DNA of 64,000 bases from Stagnihabitans sp038231395 (GCA_038231395.1 JBBRLL010000010.1:1-64000); one strand, 5' to 3'. Counted from the first letter of the stretch, positions 1 through 8,954 are shown. Notes: generated by a model from the letters alone, not told the origin. Numbers and translations are program-made.

Positions 1-64
1 ATAAAGGAAAGAACGGCTTCAACCGCTCCATCTGCGCGTCTGTCAGCCAGAATAGATCACCCAT
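1..64 (-). CDS. IS5-family transposase, N-terminal fragment cut by window edge
   Basis: Reading leftwards from an ATG at 64-62, the first 21 codons give a peptide beginning MGDLFWLTDAQMERLKPFF, the characteristic N-terminus of IS5-group (IS427/IS1031-like) DDE transposases common in Rhodobacteraceae. A strong ribosome-binding site (GGGAGGTG on the minus strand) lies just upstream of the start, at about 68-76. The rest of the gene is outside the window. The right end of the insertion sequence must lie between about 70 and 145, but I could not identify its terminal inverted repeat or a target duplication. Confidence 0.75.
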   Translation of the reverse strand, partial: MGDLFWLTDAQMERLKPFFPL

Positions 65-145
65 GCGACACCTCCCCGGTGCCGCGAATGAATCAGTGAA
101 ACAGGCCGGAAACAAGTGGATTAATGAGTTCTGAGCCTAGAACCA

Positions 146-883
146 TTGGCGTCTTTCGGTTCATTGACAGATGATTTGGAACACGCGCTCAATGTTTTAG
201 TTTCGGACACATCAGGCTTGAAATCGGCCTCCGACTTTAGATGGATGTTGGGTCTTTGTTTTTCAGACCTCTACATCGCCAAACAGGGTTTAGAAAATTT
301 TCATGCAGCTCGCGAAAAGCACGCCGCGGTATATGCAGCCTACAAGGAAACTGTTGGTTCCCGCCAAAACATAGCGCAACCCAATTGTATCGGAAATGAC
401 CAGAAGGACCAACTTTACAGGCTGAGCGTCGACATTACTATTAATCGACACGCCTATATCGCCTTCCTTCACACAGCTAGTGAGAGTTTTAAGCGCGCGC
501 AAAACATGCTGAATCTCTGCGATTGCGCTACACTGAAGCCAGAAACGCTTTTATGCGTCTGTAACTTTAATCTGGAAGCACAAAAAGCCCTCGATGATTT
601 CCCAACCCTCACTCGCATCAGAGATTCCTTGTCTCATGCACCAGAACGCGCGGCAGGAATTGCTGTTAAGCCCAGAGGTAGCAAAAGAACCAACAAATAC
701 AATAGCGGTCGCTTCCTGCTTGAAACCCCAAACCTAAGTGGGTCATCCGAGGAAATATACTTGACGCGAACCGCAAATGATGAACTTGAATCAATATCAT
801 TGAACCAAGATCAGTTTGAACTTTTCCTTGCTGGATTTTTCATGGCGAGCCTTTGCCTGCCATGGAAGTATCGACCGGTTTAA
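146..883 (+). CDS. Hypothetical protein with HEPN-like RxxxxH motif
   Basis: 245-residue soluble, largely helical protein that I do not recognise as a named family. Near residue 160 it has RDSLSH, which fits the R-x4-6-H active-site motif of HEPN RNases found in many toxin, abortive-infection and CRISPR-associated proteins; the match is short and could be chance. The gene starts at TTG, because the frame is closed by a TGA at 125-127 and no ATG occurs near the N-terminus; no good Shine-Dalgarno sequence is visible. Base composition is clearly more AT-rich than the flanking genes and many codons end in A/T, which with the adjacent insertion sequence suggests acquired DNA. It converges on the aminotransferase with a gap of about 15 bp. 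No antitoxin-like partner is visible inside the window. Confidence 0.7.
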   Translation: MASFGSLTDDLEHALNVLVSDTSGLKSASDFRWMLGLCFSDLYIAKQGLENFHAAREKHAAVYAAYKETVGSRQNIAQPNCIGNDQKDQLYRLSVDITINRHAYIAFLHTASESFKRAQNMLNLCDCATLKPETLLCVCNFNLEAQKALDDFPTLTRIRDSLSHAPERAAGIAVKPRGSKRTNKYNSGRFLLETPNLSGSSEEIYLTRTANDELESISLNQDQFELFLAGFFMASLCLPWKYRPV

Positions 884-898
884 CAAATCTATCCGTAC

Positions 899-2305
899 CT
901 ACCCAACCTTATGCCCCTCGCGCACCAGATCATCCGTCACCCGCTTGATCGCCTTTTGCAGCGTCTCCGCGATGAAGTTGATCTGGCTTTCGGTGATGAC
1001 CAGCGGCGGCGACATCACGTTCAGGTGGCCGATGGGGCGGACCAATAGGCCCATCTCTTCGCAGGCGTTGGAAATGCGTTTGGATTCGTTGACGCCGTCG
1101 GGAAGCAGCGATTTGGTTTCCTTGTTGGCGACGTTTTCGACGCAGAGCATGAGTTTTTTGCCGCGCACGTCTCCGACCAGCGGCAGGCTGGACAGTTCCG
1201 CCATGCGCGTCTCGAAATAGGTGCCGACGTTCGTGGCGTGGGTCAGCAAGTTTTCGCGCTCGATGATCTCGATGTTTTTGAGGGCGGCGGCGCAGGCGAC
1301 GGGGTGGCCGGAGTAGGTGAGGCCGGAGGTGAACCAGCGTTCGCCGCCTTGCGCCATCGCGTCCCAGATGCGGTCGGAGAAGATGAGGGCCCCAAGCGGT
1401 TGGTAGCCGGACGTCAGGCCTTTGGCGGAAGTGATCATGTCAGGCTGGACGCCGAATTCGGAAAGGCTGGCGAACCAGTGGCCGAGGCGTCCGAAGGCGG
1501 TGACCACCTCGTCGGCGATGAAGAGGATGTCGTGGCGCTGGCAGACCTGCCACATGCGCTGGAGGTAGCCTTGCGGCGGGATGATGATCCCGCCTGAGGC
1601 TTGGATCGGTTCGGCGATGAAGCCGCCGATGCGGTCAGAGCCTACCCGGGCGATCAGAGCTTCGAATTCGGTGATGAGGCTGTCGCAGAACTGCGCCTCG
1701 GTCAGGTGGGCGGGGCGACGGTAAGGGTTGGGGACACTGAGGTGGTGGATACCGTCGGTCTTGTAGCGGAACTCCTCCACCCGGTCGCCGGGGCGTTTGC
1801 CGACGGATTGGCTGAGGTAAGTGGAGCCGTGGTAGGAGTATTCGCGGGCGACGATGTCGGTCTTTTGGGGGTTGCCCTTGGAATGATGGTAGTAGGCGAC
1901 CATGCGGACGGCGGTGTCGACGGCGGTGGAGCCTCCGGTCGTGAAGTGCACGCGGTTGAGGTCGCCGGGGGCGAGGTCGGCGATCTTGGCGGCAAGCCGG
2001 GCTGCGGGCTCGTTGGTCATGTCAACGAAGGTGTTGGAGAAAGCGAGACGCTCGGCCTGATCGGCGATGGCTTGGGCCATTTCGCGGCGGCCAAGGCCGA
2101 TGTTGGTGCACCAAAGGCCGCCGACCGCGTCGAGGTACTGGCGACCCTCGGCATCCCAGAGCGTGCAGCCCTGCCCTTTGGTGATGACCAAAGCGCCCTC
2201 ACGCTCGAACGGACCGAAGTTGGTCCACGGGTGGAGCGAATGGCGGCGGTCCATCTCCCACAGGTTCTGGTTGGTTAGGGAGGCGGTTTGGGGGGCGGCG
2301 GGCAT
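899..2305 (-). CDS. Class III PLP-dependent aminotransferase (omega-transaminase type)
   Basis: About 468 residues. Transfers an amino group between an amine or omega-amino acid and a keto acid (pyruvate is the usual acceptor in this family), using pyridoxal phosphate. Fold type I markers are present: the glycine/serine cofactor loop TTGGSTAVDTA, the FIADEVVTAFGR aspartate region and the catalytic lysine in SAKGLTSGY (about Lys295). The start is placed at the second in-frame ATG (2305), which gives MPAAPQTASL after a GGAGA ribosome-binding site; an ATG at 2362 would add 19 unsupported residues. The length and N-terminal NLWEMDRRHSLHPWTNF region resemble taurine/putrescine-pyruvate type transaminases, but the substrate cannot be read from sequence. 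It stands alone, with the phosphate regulon upstream in the same orientation. Confidence 0.9.
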   Translation of the reverse strand: MPAAPQTASLTNQNLWEMDRRHSLHPWTNFGPFEREGALVITKGQGCTLWDAEGRQYLDAVGGLWCTNIGLGRREMAQAIADQAERLAFSNTFVDMTNEPAARLAAKIADLAPGDLNRVHFTTGGSTAVDTAVRMVAYYHHSKGNPQKTDIVAREYSYHGSTYLSQSVGKRPGDRVEEFRYKTDGIHHLSVPNPYRRPAHLTEAQFCDSLITEFEALIARVGSDRIGGFIAEPIQASGGIIIPPQGYLQRMWQVCQRHDILFIADEVVTAFGRLGHWFASLSEFGVQPDMITSAKGLTSGYQPLGALIFSDRIWDAMAQGGERWFTSGLTYSGHPVACAAALKNIEIIERENLLTHATNVGTYFETRMAELSSLPLVGDVRGKKLMLCVENVANKETKSLLPDGVNESKRISNACEEMGLLVRPIGHLNVMSPPLVITESQINFIAETLQKAIKRVTDDLVREGHKVG

Positions 2306-2428
2306 TTTGGATCTCCGGTCAACAGGCCGGAGGGTAGCAGAGTGGGTCAGAAAGGCCAGCAACGTTTGATCAAATTAAATGGCGGGATGTTAGAAGGAGT
2401 TACAGATCGGACAAAGATTGCGGGACGG

Positions 2429-2521
2429 CATGGGCAGATTGCCCATCCTACCTTTGACCAATGTTCTCACGTTTTTCAGATTGGCGCGACACAAACGGGT
2501 AGGATGGGCAATCTGCCCATG
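2429..2521. repeat. Perfect 24-bp inverted repeat with 45-bp spacer (copy 1 of a dispersed palindromic element)
   Basis: The left arm 2429-2452 and right arm 2498-2521 are exact reverse complements (24 of 24). Each arm also contains its own small palindrome, ATGGGC...GCCCAT, so single-arm hairpins or one long hairpin can form. The element lies downstream of phoB and upstream of the aminotransferase, where it could act as a transcription terminator. A related copy lies at 17882-18014. Confidence 0.85.
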
Positions 2522-2545
2522 GTCCGCCCAGGTCAGCGGACTGTC

Positions 2546-3229
2546 TTAACCCAAGGCATAGCCCGCGCCACGTACGGTGCGCAGCGGATCCTCGCCACCG
2601 AACGCACACAAGGCTTTGCGCAGGCGGCCAACGTGGACATCGACGGTCCGGCTGTCCACATAGATGTCACGGCCCCAGACCCGGTCCAGTAGCTGCTCAC
2701 GGCTGAACACCCGGCCGGGCTTTTCAAGGAAAGTCGCCAGCAGACGGAACTCTGTCGGCCCCAGTTTCAGGGTCTGGCCGTTGCGGATGACGCGGTGGGT
2801 TTCGGCGTCAAGACTGATGTTTTCCCATTCCAGCACCATGCCGAGCGATGAGGGTCGCACCCGGCGCAATTGAGCGCGCAGGCGGGCCATCAACTCGACA
2901 ATGGAATAGGGCTTGATCACATAGTCATCCGCCCCGGTTTCCAGACCGCGCACTTTATCAACTTCTTCAGAGCGAGCCGACAGCATGATGATCGGGATCG
3001 ACCGGGTTTCCGGGCGCATCTTGAGGCGGCGGCACACCTCCAACCCCGAGACATGCGGCATCATCCAATCCAGCAGGATCAGGTCCGGCGGGCTTTCAGC
3101 CACCAGCATCAGCGCTTCTTCGCCATTGGTGGCGCGTTGCACGTCAAAACCTTCGGCCTCAAGATTATAGGCCAGCACTTCGCGTTGCGCCGGCTCGTCC
3201 TCGACCAGAAGTACCGTTGGTTGCGCCAT
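2546..3229 (-). CDS. phoB: Phosphate regulon response regulator PhoB
   Basis: 227-residue OmpR/PhoB-type response regulator. The receiver domain (1-120) has the acidic pocket ED near residues 10-11, phospho-acceptor Asp54 in LLDWMMP and a conserved K in DDYVIKPYS. A winged-helix DNA-binding domain (130-227) carries the typical GPTEFRLLATFL and RTVDVHVGRLRKAL motifs. When phosphorylated by PhoR under phosphate starvation it binds Pho boxes such as that at 8926-8954. Its ATG overlaps the phoU stop by one base (TAATG), so the two are translationally coupled at the end of the pst operon. Confidence 0.97.
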   Translation of the reverse strand: MAQPTVLLVEDEPAQREVLAYNLEAEGFDVQRATNGEEALMLVAESPPDLILLDWMMPHVSGLEVCRRLKMRPETRSIPIIMLSARSEEVDKVRGLETGADDYVIKPYSIVELMARLRAQLRRVRPSSLGMVLEWENISLDAETHRVIRNGQTLKLGPTEFRLLATFLEKPGRVFSREQLLDRVWGRDIYVDSRTVDVHVGRLRKALCAFGGEDPLRTVRGAGYALG

Positions 3230-3936
3230 TAACGGTCACCAGCAATGACGGAGTCTGCCTTTGGGCGCGGGTCGGCTGGAAAGGCCCCGGTCGCAAGGTA
3301 GATCACTTGTTCGGCGATGGTGGTGGCATGGTCGCCCACACGCTCGATGTTCTTGGCGATGAAATGAAGGTGCATGCAGGCGGTGATATTGCGCGGGTCT
3401 TCCATCATATGGGTCAAGAATTCGCGGAACAGGCCCGCATACATCTGGTCGATATCCTTATCCTGCTGGCGCACCGATTGCGCCAACTCCACATCGCGGG
3501 TGATGAAAGCGTCCAGCGCATCTTTCAGCATCAGCCCGACCTGCCGGGACATCCGACGGATTGCGCCAGCCGCGCCTTCGATCGAGCGCATCTGCGCCAG
3601 CACGATCGACCGTTTTGCGAGGTTCTTGGCATAGTCGCCGCTGCGTTCAAGCGCGGACGCGATCTTCATCACCGTCATCACCACGCGCAAATCGCTCGCC
3701 GTCGGTGCGCGGGTGGCGATCAGGCGGATACATTCGGTGTTGACCTGCTCTTCCAGCGCGTCAATGGCCGCGTCGCCGGAACGAACCCGTTCCGCCAGCG
3801 CATCGTCGCGCGATTCAAGGGCATCAGCGGCGTCGGCCAAAGCGGCCTCGACCAGACCACCCATCTTGAGGACAAGGGCTTGCACCCCTTCAAGGTCCCG
3901 GTCAAAGGCCGATGCAATATGGGGTTCGTTGTTCAT
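3229..3936 (-). CDS. phoU: Phosphate transport regulator PhoU
   Basis: About 235 residues, all-helical, with two tandem PhoU repeats: RSGDAAIDALEEQVN...RSGDYAKNLAKRS in the first half and the equivalent ERVGDHATTIAEQV in the second, with their metal-binding acidic residues. PhoU links the PstSCAB transporter to PhoR and keeps the regulon off when phosphate is plentiful. The frame is open upstream into pstB, but the start at 3936 (MNNEPHIASAF) sits about 6 nt after a GAGGAG ribosome-binding site; the adjacent ATG at 3939 is the alternative. It lies between pstB (11-nt gap) and phoB (1-nt overlap). Confidence 0.95.
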   Translation of the reverse strand: MNNEPHIASAFDRDLEGVQALVLKMGGLVEAALADAADALESRDDALAERVRSGDAAIDALEEQVNTECIRLIATRAPTASDLRVVMTVMKIASALERSGDYAKNLAKRSIVLAQMRSIEGAAGAIRRMSRQVGLMLKDALDAFITRDVELAQSVRQQDKDIDQMYAGLFREFLTHMMEDPRNITACMHLHFIAKNIERVGDHATTIAEQVIYLATGAFPADPRPKADSVIAGDR

Positions 3937-3946
3937 CATATGCTCC

Positions 3947-4741
3947 TCAGCCGATCCGGCCAGTGATGTAGCTTTCGGTACGCGGATCAATCGGGTTGGT
4001 AAAGATCGTGCCGGTTTCGCCATATTCAACCAGGTGACCAAGGTGGAAGAACGCGGTTTTCTGGCTGACGCGGGCGGCTTGCTGCATCGAGTGGGTGACG
4101 ATCACCACCGAAAACTGGCTGCGCAATTCGTCAATCAACTCTTCCACCTGTGCGGTGGCGATGGGGTCAAGGGCGGAACACGGCTCGTCCATCAGCAACA
4201 CTTCCGGAGAGGTGGCGATGGCGCGGGCGATGCACAGGCGCTGTTGTTGGCCGCCCGAAAGACCGGTGCCGGGTGAAGCGAGGCGGTCTTTGACCTCATT
4301 CCACAAGGCGGCTTTGCGCAGGCAAGATTCCACAACTTCGTCCAGTTCCGCCTTGTTGCGGGTCAGACCGTGGATTTTCGGGCCGTAAGCCACGTTGTCA
4401 TAGATCGACTTCGGGAACGGGTTGGGCTTTTGAAACACCATGCCGATCTTGGCGCGCAGTTGCACCGGATCGACGCGGGGGTCATAGATATTCTCGCCCT
4501 CCAGCGTGATGGAGCCTTCGACACGGGCCGAGGCCACGGTGTCATTCATCCGGTTCAGGCAGCGCAGGAAGGTGGACTTGCCACAGCCCGACGGCCCGAT
4601 GAAGGCGGTGACGGTCTTGTCGAGAATATCGACATCGACATCCTTCAACGCGTGGTTGGTGCCATAATAGACCTGCACCTTGCGGGCCTCGATCTTGTTG
4701 ACGGTGGTTTGCACGTCGCGCTCCAGTCTAAGGTCTTTCAT
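3947..4741 (-). CDS. pstB: Phosphate ABC transporter ATP-binding protein PstB
   Basis: 264-residue cytoplasmic ATPase that powers phosphate import through PstA/PstC. It has Walker A GPSGCGKST (49-57), the Q-loop in VFQKPNPFPKS, the ABC signature LSGGQQQR, Walker B VLLMDEP and the switch histidine in VIVTHSMQQA. Full length for the family (about 250-270 residues). It lies 15 nt downstream of pstA in the same operon. Confidence 0.97.
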   Translation of the reverse strand: MKDLRLERDVQTTVNKIEARKVQVYYGTNHALKDVDVDILDKTVTAFIGPSGCGKSTFLRCLNRMNDTVASARVEGSITLEGENIYDPRVDPVQLRAKIGMVFQKPNPFPKSIYDNVAYGPKIHGLTRNKAELDEVVESCLRKAALWNEVKDRLASPGTGLSGGQQQRLCIARAIATSPEVLLMDEPCSALDPIATAQVEELIDELRSQFSVVIVTHSMQQAARVSQKTAFFHLGHLVEYGETGTIFTNPIDPRTESYITGRIG

Positions 4742-4756
4742 GGTGTCTCTCCGGGC

Positions 4757-6100
4757 TTACCAGCGGCGTTCATATTTGCGGCGCAGAATGATGGCCACGG
4801 TGTTCATCAGGATCAGGAAAACGAGGAGGACGATGATCGCGCCCGAAGCCCGTTCCACAAAACCCGGATCGCCGCGCTGCGTCCAGTTGTAAATCTGCAC
4901 CGGCAGGGCCGAGGCCGGGTCAAACAGGCCCATCGGCGGGGCTGCCGGAAAATCGCGGACAAAGGCCACCATGCCGATCAGCAAGAGGGGGGCGGTTTCA
5001 CCCAAGGCCTGCGCCAGTCCGATGATGGTCCCGGTGAGGACTCCGGGCATCGCAAGTGGCAGCACGTGGTGGGTGACGGTTTGCAGTTTGGAGGCGCCAA
5101 CCCCAAGGGCCGCATCGCGGATGCTGGGCGGCACAGCTTTCAACGCGGCCCGGGTCGGGATGATGATGCGCGGCAGCGTCATCAGCGTCAGCACCAACCC
5201 GCCAACGATGGACGCCGACTGCGGCAGCCCGGCGAAGTTGATGAAGATCGACAGGCCAAGAATACCGTACACAATCGACGGCACGGCCGCGAGGTTGGAG
5301 ATGTTGACCTCAATCAGATCCGTCCAGCGGTTCTTGGGCGCGAACTCCTCAAGATAGACCGAAGCCGCCACACCGATCGGCAGGGCCAGAACCAGCACGA
5401 TGACCATCATGTAAAGCGAGCCGATGATGGCCACACCCAGACCGGCTGCCTCGGGCCGTTTGTCCGATGCGTCAGGCATGGTCAGGAACCCGAAATTCAG
5501 GCGCATGGACATGATGCCTGCCGCCACCAGCTTGTCGGCCAGTTGCAGTTTTTCGGGCGAGGTGTTCTTGTCTTTCGCTGCCGTCTCCATCGTCACCCGG
5601 CCTTTGAAATAGCCGTCGATCCGTCCGTTGGCGATGGCAGTGAATGCGATGGTCTGACCCAGCAGTTTGGGGTTGCCCAGAACCTTGTTGCGCAAGGTCG
5701 CCGCCGATTCTTCGGAGATCATCGCCGCCACGTCCTTGTCTTGCAACGTGCCCTTGTCGATGCCTTTGGCAGCGATCAGGTCGGACAAGGATTTGGCAAT
5801 CACCTTGCCGTAGCCGATGGTCGAAACCGATGCCATCTCTGCCGGGTTGGCATGACCGGATTGGTCAAGGACCGAAGCGTCCAGCGTGACCGGTATGTCG
5901 ATAAAGGTCTGACGGAAGGCAGGAAGCCCCGCCGAGAAGATCGAGATCAACAGCCACAGCAGCGCCAGCAGGGCCAGCGTGATCGCCACAACACCGTAGG
6001 CGCGAAACCGGCGTTCCGCTGCGTTGCGGGCGGCGGTGCGGGTGTCGGCGGCAAAGAGCGAGTGGCTGCGCGGCTCGATGGGTTGGGAAATGTCGGTCAT
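4757..6100 (-). CDS. pstA: Phosphate ABC transporter permease PstA
   Basis: About 447 residues. After a short cytoplasmic N-terminus and a first membrane segment (VVAITLALLALLWLLISIF) there is a periplasmic insertion of about 180 residues, then the permease core of five further membrane segments with the EAA-type loop GVGASKLQTVTHHVLPLAMPG. The large insertion makes it longer than E. coli PstA (296 residues) and is typical of alphaproteobacterial PstA/PstC. The start is placed at 6100, giving an ATGA overlap with the pstC stop; the frame upstream is inside pstC. Confidence 0.95.
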   Translation of the reverse strand: MTDISQPIEPRSHSLFAADTRTAARNAAERRFRAYGVVAITLALLALLWLLISIFSAGLPAFRQTFIDIPVTLDASVLDQSGHANPAEMASVSTIGYGKVIAKSLSDLIAAKGIDKGTLQDKDVAAMISEESAATLRNKVLGNPKLLGQTIAFTAIANGRIDGYFKGRVTMETAAKDKNTSPEKLQLADKLVAAGIMSMRLNFGFLTMPDASDKRPEAAGLGVAIIGSLYMMVIVLVLALPIGVAASVYLEEFAPKNRWTDLIEVNISNLAAVPSIVYGILGLSIFINFAGLPQSASIVGGLVLTLMTLPRIIIPTRAALKAVPPSIRDAALGVGASKLQTVTHHVLPLAMPGVLTGTIIGLAQALGETAPLLLIGMVAFVRDFPAAPPMGLFDPASALPVQIYNWTQRGDPGFVERASGAIIVLLVFLILMNTVAIILRRKYERRW

Positions 6101-7545
6101 TCGTACTGCTCCCGGTATTTGCGCACAATCACCAGCGCGACGATGTTCAGGCAAAGCGTCAGGGTGAACAAGGTCAGGCCAAGCGCGAAAGCCACGAGGG
6201 TTTCGGGCGAGTTGAACTCGGTATCCCCGGTCAGCTGGCTGACGATTTTCACAGTAACTGTGGTCATGGCGTCAAAGGGGTTCAGCGACAGCTTGGCTGC
6301 GGCCCCTGCCCCAAGAACCACGATCATCGTCTCGCCAATCGCGCGGGATGCCGCCAGCAGAACTGCACCAACGATGCCGGGCAATGCGGCGGGGATGACA
6401 ACCTTGCGGATGGTTTCCGAAGGGGTGGCCCCAAGGCCCAGTGACCCGTCGCGCATGGATTGCGGGACAGCGTTGATGATGTCGTCTGACAGCGACGAGA
6501 CGAAGGGGATGACCATGATCCCCATCACCAGACCCGCCGTCATCACCGAGGACGACGAATTGCCAAAACCCGCCGGCATCGCGATCCAGTCGCGCAGCAA
6601 CGGGCCGACGGTGATCAGCGCGAACAGGCCGTAAACGATGGTCGGGATGCCCGCCAAAATCTCGATCAGCGGTTTGACGATGCCGCGGACCTGTTTGGTG
6701 GCGTATTCCGACAGGTAGATCGCCGACAAAAGGCCAATCGGCACCGCGACCACCAGAGCGATCAGCGAGACATAAAGTGTGCCCCACACCAAGGGCCAGA
6801 TGCCAAGGTCAGACCCGCCGCCAAAGCGCGGGTTCCACGCGGTCGAGAAGAAGAATTTCGAGGCTGGGTACAGTTGGAAGAAGTGGATCGTCTCCCCCAA
6901 CAGCGACAAGACGATACCCACGGTGGTCAGCACCGCGATCAACGACGCGCCGATCAGCAGGCCCATCGCAACCGTCTCGGTGGCATTGCGGGCGCGAAAC
7001 TCGGGATTGATCCGGCTGTAGCCCCAGGCAAAGCCACCAAGGGCCAGAACCAGTGAAATCACGCTGAGTGCGATGCGCGATTGGGCTGCGGTGGCGCGGA
7101 CCGCTTGGGCTGCGGCGATCATGACCGGGTTGGGGTCTTTGCCCATGCCGATGCCCGCAGCGTCAAGTGCTGCTTTCAAAGCGACGGGGTCTTGGGCCAA
7201 GGCATTGGTGTCAGCCCCCTGTCCTTGCAGCTTGCTAAGGCCCGCAGCCAGTCGCGTCACATCGGCCATCACCAGACTGATCGAACTGTCAGCCGGCACG
7301 TCGGACGCTGTGATATGCGACAGGGCGCTGGACTGAATGGCAAAACCCTCTGCCAACAGCCAGACCACGATCAGGAAGAACGCGGGCACAACGGCACCAA
7401 TCGCCGTGATACTGCCATAAAAGGTGGGCAAAGAATGCAGCAGGCGGATGTCACCACCTGCGGAGGAGATCGCACGGCGCTGTCCTACAACATAGCCCGC
7501 AACGGCAAGTGCAGCAAGGATCAGGCACAAAAGGCCGAGGCTCAT
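6097..7545 (-). CDS. pstC: Phosphate ABC transporter permease PstC
   Basis: 482-residue inner-membrane permease. It has an N-terminal membrane segment, a second one at about residues 45-70, a periplasmic insertion, and the C-terminal permease domain with the EAA loop GLGATPSETIRKVVIPAALPG. It partners PstA in the phosphate channel. The start ATG follows AAAGGTAAATC. The gene lies about 230 bp downstream of pstS, separated by a strong hairpin (7741-7767), and overlaps pstA by ATGA. Confidence 0.95.
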   Translation of the reverse strand: MSLGLLCLILAALAVAGYVVGQRRAISSAGGDIRLLHSLPTFYGSITAIGAVVPAFFLIVVWLLAEGFAIQSSALSHITASDVPADSSISLVMADVTRLAAGLSKLQGQGADTNALAQDPVALKAALDAAGIGMGKDPNPVMIAAAQAVRATAAQSRIALSVISLVLALGGFAWGYSRINPEFRARNATETVAMGLLIGASLIAVLTTVGIVLSLLGETIHFFQLYPASKFFFSTAWNPRFGGGSDLGIWPLVWGTLYVSLIALVVAVPIGLLSAIYLSEYATKQVRGIVKPLIEILAGIPTIVYGLFALITVGPLLRDWIAMPAGFGNSSSSVMTAGLVMGIMVIPFVSSLSDDIINAVPQSMRDGSLGLGATPSETIRKVVIPAALPGIVGAVLLAASRAIGETMIVVLGAGAAAKLSLNPFDAMTTVTVKIVSQLTGDTEFNSPETLVAFALGLTLFTLTLCLNIVALVIVRKYREQYE

Positions 7546-7740
7546 GATTTACCTTTGGGTGAGGGCGGGAAGACGTGGGGCGCGAGGGTCCGAAAACAGA
7601 TCGGCACACTAAAAGACCAAGGTTCTAAGGGACAAAGGCACTTTTGGACACAGGCCCTTGGGCAAAAAGCCCCGCGGGCTTAAAAATCGCACGGCGTGTC
7701 TCCAGCAGATGCCCGGAAAGACCGTTTCAAAGAAGAGATC

Positions 7741-7767
7741 GGCGCGCGGAACTGCATTCCGCGCGCC
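7741..7767 (-). terminator. Hairpin between pstS and pstC, likely partial terminator/processing stem
   Basis: GGCGCGCGGAA and TTCCGCGCGCC form a perfect 11-bp stem around a 5-nt loop, 12 bp after the pstS stop on the minus strand. The downstream tract is pyrimidine-rich but not a clean run of U. Such stems after a binding-protein gene usually raise the amount of binding-protein mRNA relative to the permease genes. Confidence 0.75.
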
Positions 7768-7778
7768 AAAGCATCAGA

Positions 7779-8846
7779 TCACTTCAGCGGAGCCATCAGA
7801 GTGCCGTTTTTGACGGCAGCCTGAGTCTCTTTCAGCTTCGGGTCGGCAACCAGACCGTAGTCGATCAGCTTGCCCTGCGGACCGGCCATGTCATCAGACA
7901 CGAAGAAGTCCAGGTACTCTTGCAGGCCCGGGATCACACCGATGTGCTGCTTTTTCACATACATGAACAGCGGACGCGACACCGGATATTTGCCGTCAGC
8001 GATGGTTTTGGTCGAAGGAACGACACCCGAAACCGTCGCCACTTTCAGCTTGTCGGTGTTGTTCTCGTAGAACGACAGGCCGAACACGCCCATGGCGTTC
8101 TTGTTGGCGGCCAGACGCGACAGGGTCTCGGTGTAATCGCCGTCGATTTCGACCACAACGCCGTCGGTGCGCAAGCTGTCGCAAGCCTTGATAGCGTCAG
8201 CGTCTTTGGCTTTGTCGTCAGCGCCTTTGGAGGCGGCAAGGAACGCGTCGTAAGCCTTGGTGGCCTTGCAACCCGCTTCGACGACCTTCTGGTTGAACAC
8301 TTCGCGCGTGCCGTGCTTGGAGCCCGGGATCAGCGCCAGGATGTCTTGCTTGGGCAGGCCCTTGCCGGCGTCAGCCCAGGTCTTGGCGGTGTTCGGCACC
8401 AATGCGCCGTCTTTCATCACCTGACCACCGATGGCGGAGTAAACGTCTTCAGGCTTCAGCGCAAAGTCGGGGCCTTTGATGTCGCTGGCAAACACGATGC
8501 CATCATAGCCGATGCGGATTTCCATGATGTCGGTCACGCCATTGGTCTTGCAGGTGTCAATGTCGGACTGCTTGATTTTTGAGGACGAGTTGGCAATGTC
8601 GATGGTCTCTTCGCCGACACCCTTGCACAGGGCTGCACGGCCAGCGCCCGAACCGCCGCCTTCAACGACCGGGGTCTTGAACTTGCCCTGCTCGCCGAAT
8701 GCTTCAGCAACGATGGTCGCGAAGGGCAGAACGGTCGAGGAACCGGAGATTTGCAGCTGATCACGCGCCGATGCGGTGAGAGCCGAGGCGGCGAGGATCG
8801 CCAGCGCCGAGACCGAGATCTTGGCGGAAACTTTCATGAGGGACAT
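7779..8846 (-). CDS. pstS: Phosphate-binding periplasmic protein PstS
   Basis: 355 residues with a signal peptide (MSLMKVSAKISVSALAILAA, cleavage probably after ALTASA). The mature protein opens with QLQISGSSTVLPFATIVAEAF, the phosphate-loop signature of PBP-type PstS, followed by GGGSGAGRAALCKG, which contributes further phosphate contacts. It captures inorganic phosphate in the periplasm and delivers it to PstC/PstA. The start at 8846 follows AGGAGCT at good spacing. A Pho box lies about 80-110 bp upstream. Confidence 0.97.
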   Translation of the reverse strand: MSLMKVSAKISVSALAILAASALTASARDQLQISGSSTVLPFATIVAEAFGEQGKFKTPVVEGGGSGAGRAALCKGVGEETIDIANSSSKIKQSDIDTCKTNGVTDIMEIRIGYDGIVFASDIKGPDFALKPEDVYSAIGGQVMKDGALVPNTAKTWADAGKGLPKQDILALIPGSKHGTREVFNQKVVEAGCKATKAYDAFLAASKGADDKAKDADAIKACDSLRTDGVVVEIDGDYTETLSRLAANKNAMGVFGLSFYENNTDKLKVATVSGVVPSTKTIADGKYPVSRPLFMYVKKQHIGVIPGLQEYLDFFVSDDMAGPQGKLIDYGLVADPKLKETQAAVKNGTLMAPLK

Positions 8847-8925
8847 CGTTAGCTCCTGTCGTCAGAGGAAGACCCGACCGGCCTCCCTTCCTGCCGACCG
8901 TGTAGGGGCCGTGCAATGCAGTTTT

Positions 8926-8954
8926 GCGACAGTTGTGTAACAGTAAGATGACGA
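8926..8954 (-). promoter_or_regulatory. Pho box (PhoB-binding site) upstream of pstS
   Basis: Read on the minus strand there are three half-sites spaced exactly 11 bp apart: TCGTCAT (8954-8948), CTGTTAC (8943-8937) and CTGTCGC (8932-8926). This fits the PhoB consensus CTGTCAT-N4-CTGTCAT with 11-bp periodicity. The remainder of the 8847-9222 gap holds the pstS leader and the GC-rich repeats at 9139-9225; I see no gene in it. Confidence 0.8.

Noticed and set aside
4370..6634. 754-codon + strand open frame opposite pstB, pstA and pstC
   Set aside because: Antisense to conserved transporter genes; product is low-complexity His/Arg/Gly with no domain.
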